Of a DNA stretch of 64,000 bases, positions 54,890-64,000 are shown one piece after another; the stretch's first letter is position 1, and the number at the start of each line of letters is the position of its first letter. Source of the stretch: Triatoma infestans (lineage: Eukaryota; Arthropoda; Insecta; Hemiptera; Reduviidae); NCBI GenBank assembly GCA_011037195.1, contig JAAEAF010005039.1:1-64000 (forward strand). The letters run 5' to 3'. The notes under the pieces were generated by a model. The model had not been told where the DNA came from. It did not search any database and worked only from the letters and a program-made list of their open reading frames with translations. The position numbers were made by a program, and so were the translations under genes.

Positions 54890-54966
54890 AAATTTTTAAG
54901 AATGCGAAACCTGACAGGAATAAAATAAACGTGCATACTAAGACGGATAAAATATTAGATTTTAAA
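54890..54966 (+). mobile_element. Remnant of a foldback element, subfamily 2 (Q4)
   Basis: GCGAAACCTGACAGGAATAAA, ACGTGCATACTAAGACGG, ATAAAATATTAGAT match the right arm of Q2. The hammerhead-like core is destroyed. Confidence 0.5.
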
Positions 54967-55199
54967 ATTGTTTTTTTACCGGACATTACATGTTTTGATT
55001 TACTACTGCCTCTGCCTGCATGGGGTGTCTGTTGCATGCAGTTACTTGGAGAGTAGTGACCCTCACGGGTTACCACAGCTCAGTACTCCATGCACTTCAT
55101 CAGAACAGGACACAATATACTTAATCTACATACACTGTACACTTTACAGACAAGGACAAACACAGTACACATTCTTCCTTCACATTGGTGAAAGCCAAG

Positions 55200-55452
55200 G
55201 GAGAAGGAAGGGATTAGCTCAGTGGTAGCGCGCTGGACTAGCAACGCGGAGGTCCCAGGTTCGAATCCTGCATGCTGTCCTTAGATTTTTTTTCTTCCTA
55301 GGAGCTTCTACAACTCACTGTCCGGAGATGGGCAGTGTTGTCTGTAGCGAGAGAACTCTGCTTGGAGGCCAGCTGTGCATTGGAGAAGGCTCCAGAGGAC
55401 GCAATAGATCTTTAAGGTCTCAATGCAATAATCACCTACAATAATCTACAAT
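55200..55452 (+). mobile_element. SINE with tRNA-Ala-like head, complete head
   Basis: GGGATTAGCTCAGTGGTAGC (A box TAGCTCAGTGGT), GCGCTGGACTAGCAACGC with AGC in the anticodon position, GGTTCGAATCC (canonical B box). Body TCCTTAGATTTTTTTTC, CAACTCACTGTCCGG, GTTGTCTGTAGCGAGAG; the 3' end is diverged. The A and B boxes would serve as an internal RNA polymerase III promoter. Confidence 0.88.
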
Positions 55453-55503
55453 CTACGATCTCTCCTGCCCTGATATACTCCAGATTAAAAAAAAAGAAGA
55501 AAA

Positions 55504-55765
55504 ACTGATGTGAAACACTCACACGACATTCTCTGTTTAAAACCGTCAGTGTTTTTAGGTAGAAAATCACAGACATTTGAAAAATCTGTACCGTAAATAC
55601 ACACTTCCGGTAAACCAATTTTACTTTAAATTTGGAATTTTTCGACATTACACATTTCATTGTAATTAATTAATATTATGTAGATGATAGAATGATTAGA
55701 AACAACTGAAATAACACTTTAGAGTAATAAAATAGAATTTCCATTAGAATTTATGGTAATTATTT
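55504..55765 (-). mobile_element. HINE-like 3' fragment
   Basis: CTGATGTGAAACACTCACACGACATTCTC terminus plus part of one subrepeat (CACACTTCCGGTAAACC, TAATTAATATTATGTAG). Confidence 0.6.
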
Positions 55766-56813
55766 CCGTAGAAACATTGCTAAAATTCTAAATTTGAAAA
55801 AAGTTGAATAATGTTAACATAAGCTCTAAGCATAGCGGCCAAATATTCCTTTGAAGTTGATGTATGTACTTACTTGGCATTCTTGTCCAATGCTTATCCA
55901 TTATGCAGCCTGCCAAACTAAATCATTAATTTCTACACACTTCAATGGAAGTGACTTACATTAACTTAGGACGTTGCGACTTTTCAAAATTATTTTTTGG
56001 AGAACGTATATAGTTAGGTGAAATTTAAATTTCCTTTACTAGCTTTATTTGTTGAGACAGAAAACGCTGCCAAATACAAGTTACAGTCAGATATACATGC
56101 TAACCCCTGCCACTAGTTGGTAAATCCAACTAACCAGTTGATAACATAATAATAAAGAAAAATTCATTAACATTTTATTAAGAAAGTCATTACATTTTAT
56201 TAATTAAGAGAATGTTCATACCAGATTTTTTGTATTGTTTTATATTGTATTAACTTTTATTAATTCTTCAATTCAATAAACTAGTTTTAAGTAGATTTAG
56301 TGGGAAAAAGGTGTAAAATGTATGTTAAAATCAATAATTTGGTTCGACAGGCCGTGTGGGGGAGAGGGATATATGCTTGGAGAATGCAAGTATGTGTGTG
56401 TGCGTATGTTGAATGACATCAATTTCAAAGCGCTAGGAGGGTGTTCGTTTACATGGTTCACATTCCCTGTTGCAACATGCTGAGAATTGTATCACACAGA
56501 CGGACATCCACCGTCTCAATTTTCTCTTCACAATATTCACAGACAATTCCATCACTAATTAAAAGCTGGAAATTAAGTATTTGTATTTACTGTATTTTAA
56601 TTAAATTTGCAACAATTACTATTTATTCAGTTTTATTCTACTTTACACTAACAAAGTTGTGAACAGTGAATTATATCTTGCAATTATGGCTTTTCCTTGC
56701 AGAATTTCCCCATTTCCTTTGTCTAGATTAGTCAAAGATTTGTTTTCTTATTTAGCTTTATGACTTCACAGAACTTTTTCCTTCATTATAAAGTAAGTAA
56801 AAAAAAAAAAAAT
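55766..56813. other. Intergenic sequence
   Basis: Nothing recognised; a 73-codon frame at 56441-56662 has no family signature. Confidence 0.5.
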
Positions 56814-56832
56814 CTGATGTGAAACACTCACT
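56814..56832 (-). mobile_element. HINE-like 3' terminus cut by a SINE
   Basis: TCTGATGTGAAACACTCACTCGAC, ended by the SINE head at 56833. Confidence 0.5.
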
Positions 56833-57059
56833 CGACGTAGCGCGCTGGACTAGCAACGCGGAGATCACGGGTTCGAATCCAGTCGTGCTGCCCTTAGATT
56901 TTCTCTTCCTAGGAGCCCCTACAGCCCACTGTTCGGTGATGGACAGTGTTGTCTGTAACGGGAGAACACTGTCCGGAGGCCGGCAGTGCACTGAGAAGGC
57001 TCCGGGCGCAAATGACCACAGATTTGAGACGCCTTAAATAAATAAAAAAAAAAAAAAAA
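56833..57059 (+). mobile_element. SINE (tRNA-Ala-headed family), nearly complete
   Basis: Starts within the head (GTAGCGCGCTGGACTAGCAA), B box GGTTCGAATCC, body CTGCCCTTAGATTTTCTC, GTTGTCTGTAACGGGAG, AACACTGTCCGGAGGCC, 3' block GGGCGCAAATGACCACAG and GACGCCTTAAATAAATAAAA tail (57036-57059). The A box is missing through 5' truncation. Confidence 0.87.
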
Positions 57060-57306
57060 TTATATACAAAATTTGCTTAATTTGTTTTAAATTTACTCAC
57101 TTGTCTTAACATAAATTTAGCGGTGTGGGAGTAGGGACAAGTAATATAACCCAACTTATCAACCCAGGCAGGAGATAGAGAAGTGATTACATTGTAGCCC
57201 AGTAGAGCGCACTAATTACACTGAACCAACCCAAAGAAAATTTCAATTTAACCCCCACAACCACAAAACTATCTAAAATTAATTTAAAACAAAAAAAAAA
57301 AAAAAA
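57060..57306. other. Intergenic sequence
   Basis: Nothing recognised. Confidence 0.5.
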
Positions 57307-57850
57307 TCTGGTGTGAAACACTCACACAATTTTCTCTTACTCCAGCTCTCAAAATTATAATTGACAAATTTTATAGTTTGTGTATCAAATTTAATGAAAT
57401 TCGTCGAAAACTGAAAAAGTTCAATAAAAGCGCAGCACTTCCGGTTTTCTTATTTTCTTGAAAACTCGGAATTTTCGGACATCTATTTATTTCTAATTAA
57501 TTTTTCTTTGCATGATAGCACTTTAGAGAATAACATAATCCCACCCCTCCCTTAAAAGGGCTATTAATGAATTTTCCCAGAGAAATGTTATAAACAAAAG
57601 TTGTAGATCTTTGTATGTTTAGTTTATATAGGAAGGTTCAAGAAAATCGTGGGCAAAATTTTTGAGAAAATCGCGAAAAAGTGGAAAAAAATCATTTAGT
57701 AAAGTGGTAATGTAAACGCACTTCCGGTTATCCGATTTTTTCAAACTCGGAATTTCAACAACATATTCAATTCTAAATAACATTATTTAGATGATAGAAT
57801 TTAGAAGATAAAATTTAGAAGAATTTAGATGATAGATTTAGAAGAGTATA
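57307..57850 (-). mobile_element. HINE-like repeat, 3' half
   Basis: 3' terminus TCTGGTGTGAAACACTCACAC and two subrepeats. A short duplication (AGATGATAGAATTTAGAAGAT) at 57788-57845 marks the broken edge. Confidence 0.68.
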
Positions 57851-58317
57851 AACGATGCAAATAATATGATTGATTACTTCTTTCTTTCTTAATTCTATTA
57901 TCTGGTAGCTGTGGCAAATTAAAATACATCAAACACTTTCATTTGATGTGCTATTAAAGAAATCTGGAGTGCAAATTACACGATTATCTTTTACTACAAC
58001 TAGTAATAGAATTCTAATTGTCAATGTTTCGTAAAATTATTTTAGTTTCACGTATAAGTGTATGTAGTTCGAAACAGGTGTTAGCTTGTGGGCACAAACA
58101 ACTGCCTACTTGAATGTGGAGTACACTGTATAATCTCTGGTAACAAACACCTGACCACACCTAAGGATAACTTCATAATTCATAATTCTCCTAGAAAACG
58201 CACTTGTGTTACATATTCATAGATAATATTTATTTATTTGTAGGTATAGGTAAAACATGCATTAAAAAACTAGTGCCCCCACTTTTATACATAAAAATAT
58301 AATAAAAAAAAAAAAAA
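57851..58317. other. Intergenic sequence
   Basis: Nothing recognised. Confidence 0.5.
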
Positions 58318-59607
58318 TCTGGTGCGAAACACTCACACAACTTTCTCTTACTCCAGTTCTCAAAATTATAATCGATAACATTCATGGTTTATATATCTAA
58401 TTTAATGAAATTCGTCGAAAATTAAAAAAACTACAGTAAAACCGCTCTTCCGATTTACTAATTTTCTTAAAACTTAGAATTTTGGCCATCTATTTATTTC
58501 TAATTAATTTTGTTTGTATAATAGAATTGTATAATCAACTAAGATAGCAGTTTAGAGAAAAACATAACCCCCTCTAAACCCTAAAAGTGCCCTTAAATGA
58601 ATTTTTCCCAGAGAAATGTTTTAAATAAAAGTTGTAGATCTTTCTTTGTTTAGTTTGTATTTCAAGTTTCAAAAAAATTGTCTGAGCCATTTTTTAGGAA
58701 ATCGCGAAAAAGTAAAAAAAAAAATCATTTAGTAAAGTCGTAAAGTAAACGCACTTCCGATTATCCCATTTATTTCAAACTCGGAATTTCAACAACATAT
58801 TTGATTTTAATTAACATGATTTAGATGAAAGAATAATCTAATAAACTGAAATAACACTTTAGATGGAATCCTAACCCCACCCCTCCCCCAAAACTTACCT
58901 TAAATGAATTTTCTCAGAAAAATGTTTCAAAGAAATGTTGTAGCTCGTTGTATGTATAGTTCACATTCCTAGTTTAAAGAAAATCTTTGTTGCCGTTTTC
59001 AAGAAAATGCCAGAAAACTGAAAAATACATTTTAGTAAAAATCGCACTTCCGGTCATCAGATTTTTTTTCAAACTCGGAATTTCAACAACACATTTAATT
59101 CTAATTAATATTATTTAGATGCCAGACTTATATAGTAAACAGAAATAGCATTTTAAGAGGACAAACCCGCCCATTCCTCTCACCTCAAAGTGCCCTTAAA
59201 TGCATTTTCCCTGAGAAATGTTTTAAATAAAAATTGTTGATCTTTGTATGTCTAGTTGATGTATTAAGTTTAAAGAAAATTGTTGCAGCCATTTTCGAGC
59301 AAATTGCAATAAAGTTAGTAAAAACCATTCAGTAAAGTGGTACTTCCGGTAGAGGAATTTTGACCGCTGACCTACTGTCTGATCCCATGGTGATACCTAA
59401 ACGTAATATCAAGTTTGAACTTTCTGGGATTTTTCGTTTTTGAGCTATGCTGTTCACATACATACACACACACAACACACACCATTTTGTAAAAACCACT
59501 TCTTTTTAGACTCAGGGGATCTCAAAACGGATATTTCCGGTGAAAACTCGATATCGAAAATTTTGCACGATTACAATACTTCCTCTTACTTAGGAGTAAG
59601 AGAAAGT
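58318..59607 (-). mobile_element. HINE-like repeat, longest complete copy
   Basis: Both ends intact (TCTGGTGCGAAACACTCACAC; CTCTTACTTAGGAGTAAGAGAAAGT) and four subrepeats over 1290 bp. CA repeats near the 5' end (59458-59480). Confidence 0.78.
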
Positions 59608-59666
59608 AATAATACAGTGAGGAACCACCATGTATTAACAAAATTGTATAATACAAAATAATAATA

Positions 59667-59872
59667 ATAAAGTTTTTTTTTAATTTAAGGCGCGTCAGCA
59701 TCTATGGTCATTGGCGCCCGTAGCCCTTCTCAGTGCATTCCCGGCCTCCGGACAATGTTCTCTTGTTACAGACAACAGTGTCCATCACTGGGACAGTGAG
59801 CTGTGAGGCTCCTAGGAAGAAAAAAAAATCTAAGGGTAGCACTGGTCTCGGAACCCGGATCTTCCGCGCAAA
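59667..59872 (-). mobile_element. SINE (tRNA-Ala-headed family)
   Basis: T run then AATTTAAGGCGCGTCAGCATC, ATGGTCATTGGCGCC, CCTCCGGACAATGTTC, TCTAAGGGTAGCACTGG and a mutated B box (TCTCGGAACCCGG). The head is cut at about 59872. Confidence 0.8.
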
Positions 59873-60188
59873 ACTTTTTTCAAATAAAAAGTAATATTAA
59901 ATTTACATATAGATAGTCTTGAAGATATAGAAAAAGAACTTTTAATGGAATATTGAAACTTACAATATTTTTTACTCCACAGAAACATAAAAAAAGACTA
60001 TTTTTCTTCAAAAGAAGTATGTCGGAGGGGAGGTTATACTTTTTTTCAAAAAAATTTCATTTTATTAAATTTAGATTCTACCATTGATATAAAATTAAAG
60101 ATAAAAATTTTGTTTGTAGAAAAGTTGTATATTGTAATTCTATATAAACTGCAGTAATAGAAAGTTGTGTTAAGTGTTTCACACCAGA
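59873..60188 (+). mobile_element. HINE-like 3' fragment
   Basis: Eroded body ending in GTAATAGAAAGTTGTGTTAAGTGTTTCACACCAGA. Five T bases separate it from the next copy. Confidence 0.6.
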
Positions 60189-60681
60189 TTTTTACTTTCT
60201 CTTACTCCTAGTAAGGAGGAAGTATTACGATCTTGCCAGATTATAGAAATTGAGTTTTCACCGGAAATACACGTTTTAAGGTACCCCTGGGTCCAAACAA
60301 GTGGATTTTTAGAAAAATGTGGGTGTATGGATGTGTGTGAGAAAAAGAATATCTGAGAATTGAAAAGTTATAAGTAGCTCAAACTTGGTATTCCGTTTAG
60401 GTACCATCACTGTATCAGACACGAAGATTTCCCGCAAAATCCATCAACCGGAAGTGCCACTTTATTGAGTGTTTTTTTTTTGTGTGGTGATTTTCTCAAA
60501 AACACATCCAACGATTTTCTATTAACTTAATATATCAACTACACATAACAAAGAGCTATAACTTTTATTTGAAACGTTTTCGCCGAGGAAAATTCATTTT
60601 TAAGGGCAGTTTTGGGGAAGAGTTGGGGTTACTGTTTCCTCTAAAGTGTTTATTTTCGTTATTGTACAATTCTAACATCTA

Positions 60682-61598
60682 CGAGGAGAACATTGAACGT
60701 GCAAGTGAAATGATTGTGATGGACAGACGGGTAACTATTGATGAAGTGGCTCATTGTCTGCAAATTAGTCATGGTTCTGCCTACGAAATCATCCACAACA
60801 GACTTGGGTTTCATAAAGTACGTGCAAGATGGGTCCCAAAACAACTCACACAGTTGCATAAACAACAGCGCTTGGACATCTGCCAAAAACATTTGGATCG
60901 CTATGGTAATGAACTTGACATCTTCTTAAACAAAATCGTCACCGGAAACATGGATACATCATTACGAGCCGGAGAGTAAACGGCCGAGTATGGAATGGAA
61001 ACATCCCAATTCGCCCTGCAAGAAAAAGTTCAAAAGCCAACCATCCGCAGGAAAACTGAAGCTTAAAGTTTTTTGGGACTCACAAGGCGCAGTACTGGAA
61101 CATTATCAGGAAAGGGGCATAACAATAAACAGTGCGCGTTACAGTGAGATGCTTACTGACAAGTTGAAGCCTGCAATTCGAAGCAAACGCCGAGGACTGC
61201 TGTCAAAAGGTGTTGTGTTGTTGTACGACAATGCCCGTCCACATACTGCTGCCCTCACTGTTGAAACGCTTCAGAAACTCAATTTTGAAGTCCTGGATCA
61301 TCCTCCATATAGTCCTGACCTTGCTCCATTGGACTTCCACTTGTTTGGTCCACTCAAAGAGGCATTAAGGGGGCGTAGATTTACCTCGGATGAAGCAGTA
61401 AAAGAAGCGGTGCATTCCTGGCTAGCAGCTCAACCAAAAACCTTCTTTTATGACGGCTTCAGAAAGCTTATGCAACGATGGACCAAGTGCATTGAAAAGC
61501 AAGGGGATAATGTTAAAAAATAATGTTTTCTATTTGTATTACAATAAATTACAATAAAATTTATAACTACATTGCGGATAATTATTGACTTAACCTCG
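60682..61598 (+). mobile_element. Mariner transposon, 5' part deleted
   Basis: The right TIR is intact (complement: CGAGGTTAAGTCAATAATTA) and TA is present at 60680-60681 and 61599-61600. The left end keeps only CGAGG, followed at once by coding sequence (AGAACATTGAACG). Removing the element and one TA restores the HINE-like sequence ACATCTAAATAATATTAATT. So the outer boundaries are original and the deletion is internal. Confidence 0.92.
60687..61523 (+). pseudogene. Mariner transposase, lacking N-terminus and first catalytic Asp
   Basis: Frame 1: ENIERASEMIVMDRRVTIDE, VAHCLQISHGSAYEIIHNRL, GFHKVRARWVPKQLTQLHKQ, NKIVTG. A deletion of about 5 bases at 60943-60950 then removes the GDE of the expected TGDETW and shifts frame; the other frame continues MEWKHPNSPCKKKFK, VVLLYDNARPHTAALTVE and HPPYSPDLAPLDFHLFGPLK. 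The second and third catalytic aspartates (YDNARPH and PLD) are 34 residues apart, so this is a D34D mariner. The N-terminal helix-turn-helix domain (about 80 residues) is gone. Two reading frames of 136 and 177 codons remain. Not functional. Confidence 0.93.
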
Positions 61599-62018
61599 TA
61601 AATAATATTAATTAGAATTAAATATATTGTCGAAATCCCGAGCTTAAAGAAACTTGGATGACCGGAAGTGGCGCTTTACTGAAAGTAGTTTTTCAGTTTT
61701 CTACTATTTTCTCTAAAACAGTTTCAACAATTTTCTTTAAACTTGATATATCAACTACACACATATAAACCTCAACCGGAAGTACCACACTTTGCTTGTT
61801 GTTTTTTTTTCACTTTTTTGCAATTTTCTCGAAAAAATGGCTCCAAAGATTTTCTTTAAACTTAGTATATCAACTACACTTACAATGATCTACAATTTTT
61901 ATTTGAAACATTTCTCCGGGAAAATACATTTAAGGGCACTTTTTGGGAGAAGAGTAGGGTTATGGTTTCCTCTGACGTGCTATTTTAGTCCATAAATATG
62001 CTATACATTTCTGTCCAC

Positions 62019-63453
62019 CCAGAAGACCGACACCTCAAAACCTCCCACTCCATCTAAGACAACTAATTACAGAGCAACGTCGTGCGAGAGCTCTCTGGCA
62101 TCGCACCAGATACCCCTCTCATAAGCGACTTTTCAACCAACTGACCAGACAACTTACTAACGAACTGCAAGAATATTATAACGAACAATACTCAACCTTC
62201 ACTGAATCACTTACAACGGATGACAACTCTCTCTGGACTGCTACCAAGAAAATACTTAAATACAAAAACATCTCTCACCCTCTTCAACAGACGGATGGTT
62301 CTTGGGCTAAATCCGATGAGGAGAAAGCCCAATGCCTAGCTCAACATCTTTCCTCAGTTTTCATTCCACACCCAGACTCACAAGATTTACAACATACTGA
62401 AAACATCACTAACGAACTTGACATTCCTCTTCAGCTTTCACTTCCGCCTAAACCGTTCACTCCTAAAGAAGTTAAGAAGATAATCCTTAATCTCCCCAAA
62501 AAGAAAAGTCCTGGCTATGATCTGATCACTTCCAACATCCTACTCCAGCTTCCCAGAAAGGCAATAGTTTTTATTACCCATCTCTACAATGCAGTCCTTC
62601 GAACCACCTACTTCCCCATCCTCTGGAAATTCTCTTCAGTGAGAATGATACACAAGCCCAAAAAACCTACACACCTCCCCACCTCATATCGGCCAATAAG
62701 TCTTCTGCCCTTATTAGGGAAAATCCTTGAAAAACTCCTCTTAATCCGTCTCCAAAATGAAATAGCAGCCCTAAATGTCATTCCTGATCACCAGTTCGGC
62801 TTTCGGAGTTGCCATTCGACTGTACACCAGACGCATCGCGTTGTGGACGTCATCGCTACCTCCCTTGAGCTGAAACAGTACTGCCCGGGTGTTTTCCTGG
62901 ACATATCGCAAGCTTTCGACAGGGTATGGCACCTAGGGCTGCTGTATAAGCTCAAGGGCGTCCTACCTGCAACCTATTATCTTGTCCTCAAGTCCTACCT
63001 ATCCGACCGTTTCTTCCAAGTAGTCCAAGGTGCCTCATCCTCTCCTATTTATCCCATTCTTGCAGGAGTTCCTCAGGGAAGCATTCTTGCTCCCCTCCTC
63101 TACACACTATTTACGGCTGACCTACCAACTCACCCAAACACTATCACCTTTACCTATGCCGATGACACGGCAATCCTTTCTCCAAACATAGATCCTATCG
63201 TGGCAACACGAACCCTGCAATCCCATCTTCACATCCTCGAACCCTGGCTTCGGCAATGGAGGATTGAGGTAAATGAATCCAAATCTAAACATGTAGTCTT
63301 CACCCTAAACAAAAAAACACTCCCTTCTCTTTACCTGAATAACATTCCTATCCCTCCTGCGAACCAAGTACGATATCTTGGCCTACATCTAGACAAACGA
63401 CTAACGTGGAACCCTCATACTAGACTCAAACGAGAATTATATAAGTTGAGCAG
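62019..63453 (+). pseudogene. Jockey-like LINE reverse transcriptase, long open fragment
   Basis: The frame is open from before 62019 to 63494. It begins in the linker after the endonuclease (LHLRQLITEQRRARALWHRT, SLWTATKKILKYKNISHPLQ), then EVKKIILNLPKKKSPGYDLI, YRPISLLPLLGKILEKLLL, HQFGFRSCHSTVHQTHRVVD, GVFLDISQAFDRVWHLGLL (first Asp), AGVPQGSILAPLLYTLFTAD, ITFTYADDTAILSPNID (YADD at 63155-63166), RYLGLHLDKRLTWNPHTRLK. All palm aspartates are present and there is no stop: the best-preserved coding sequence in the window. It is truncated at both ends inside coding sequence, with no thumb, C-terminus, 3' UTR or poly(A). Confidence 0.9.
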
Positions 63454-63611
63454 AAATGCGACTTTACTGAATATGTTTCTCATTTGTTTTTTGTGATTTT
63501 TTTCTCCATAAAAAATGCCGAACAGTTTTGAACACTAATAATCATTGTTAAATGTGAAGAAAATTTGCCATTTCGCAGTAAGAGAAACTCGTGTGAGTGT
63601 TTCACACCAGA

Positions 63612-64000
63612 TTTTTTTTTTTTATATTGTATTTTTATATAGAAGAGAATAACTTCTTTGTTGCAGGTGTTAAAAACAAATAAATAATGTCTTGTCTATG
63701 TCTAACAAAAATGCAACGCGAGAAAAATTAAATATCGAATTTACTGTAGTTTTAGAGAAAGAAGCTGGAGTGTTGTTCATTTTTGGAAAAGGATTTTTTT
63801 TTGTTTAGGAACATGAAGAAAGGCTACGACAGCATTTTTTTTATATTAATTACGTTTTCAGAGATTTTCTCTAGGTTGAGGACCCAACCTCAATATTTAC
63901 ACTTTCATTTATTTTCTCACGTGTCTTATTACTGTTACCGACATTCATTAAACAAATAATGAGCACTTATTTTTTTGTTTTGTTTATTGTAGAATTTAAA
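63612..64000. other. Intergenic sequence
   Basis: A+T-rich with T runs. No feature recognised. Confidence 0.5.

Larger units (their letters stand above)
60194..63611 (+). mobile_element. HINE-like repeat containing a mariner and a LINE fragment
   Basis: 5' end ACTTTCTCTTACTCCTAGTAAGGAGGAAGT, 3' end AACTCGTGTGAGTGTTTCACACCAGA. Without the mariner (60682-61598 plus TA) and the LINE piece (62019-63453) about 1.06 kb remains, the normal size. Its 3' part belongs to the same variant as 35780-36792. Confidence 0.78.

Noticed and set aside
55200..55270. Genuine tRNA-Ala gene
   Set aside because: A and B boxes are good, but the acceptor stem does not close and the sequence continues into a SINE body shared with several other loci.

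Overview
The window looks like heterochromatin-like or intergenic DNA of an animal, most likely an arthropod. It is strongly A+T-rich and contains Jockey-like, RTE-like and RNase H-bearing LINE remnants, mariner and Bel/Pao elements, and tRNA-derived SINEs. A hemipteran such as a planthopper is my guess from the style of the repeats; nothing in the sequence proves it. I found no host protein-coding gene, rRNA or functional tRNA that I can support. Almost every recognisable segment is a mobile element, usually broken.

The backbone is one repeat family of about 1 kb, seen about 25 times in both orientations. Its 5' end is a short hairpin, ACTTTCTCTTACTCC then AGTAAGAGGAAGT. Its 3' end carries an inverted copy of the first 14 bases about 25 bp inside the terminus, then a hairpin (GTGTGAGTGTTTCACAC) and CAGA followed by T. 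Asymmetric inverted repeats, a terminal hairpin, an internal CA microsatellite and T-rich target sites resemble Helentron-associated (HINE/DINE-1-like) elements. I call it HINE-like below. Other elements have landed inside it: two LINEs and a mariner, and in one case a solo LTR inside a LINE inside a HINE-like copy.

Layout: 1-2.7 kb HINE-like copies and an RTE tail; 3.5-4.7 kb a minisatellite split by a deleted mariner; 5.7-7.5 kb a foldback element and SINEs; 7.5-11 kb HINE-like copies; 11.1-11.8 kb a foldback element split by an LTR; 13.7-14.7 kb an RNase H LINE; 16-18 kb a hairpin, an 80-bp duplication and an LTR-like region; 19.8-21.7 kb Jockey-like fragments; 22.6-26.3 kb HINE-like copies, a solo LTR and head-to-head LINEs; 27.8-33.3 kb HINE-like copies, LINEs, a twin-priming inversion and a nested LTR; 34.7-35.7 kb a deleted Bel/Pao element; 35.8-42.6 kb HINE-like copies, a SINE, a foldback element, a LINE and a solo LTR; 42.7-46.2 kb an RNase H LINE, foldback elements and a 944-bp TIR element; 46.8-49.2 kb a SINE and two foldback elements; 50-59.9 kb LINE tails, SINEs and HINE-like copies; 60.2-63.6 kb one HINE-like copy containing a deleted mariner and a reverse transcriptase fragment.

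The most notable signal is a set of foldback elements whose arms carry a hammerhead-ribozyme-like core: CTGANGA, a 4-bp stem II, GAAA, then ACCGGTC, closed by a CATC/GATG stem I. At least 14 instances occur in two subfamilies with different stem II sequences that remain paired. Hammerheads of this general kind are known in Penelope-like retroelements and retrozymes. The inverted pairing, with one ribozyme pointing each way, and the amplification here deserve testing.
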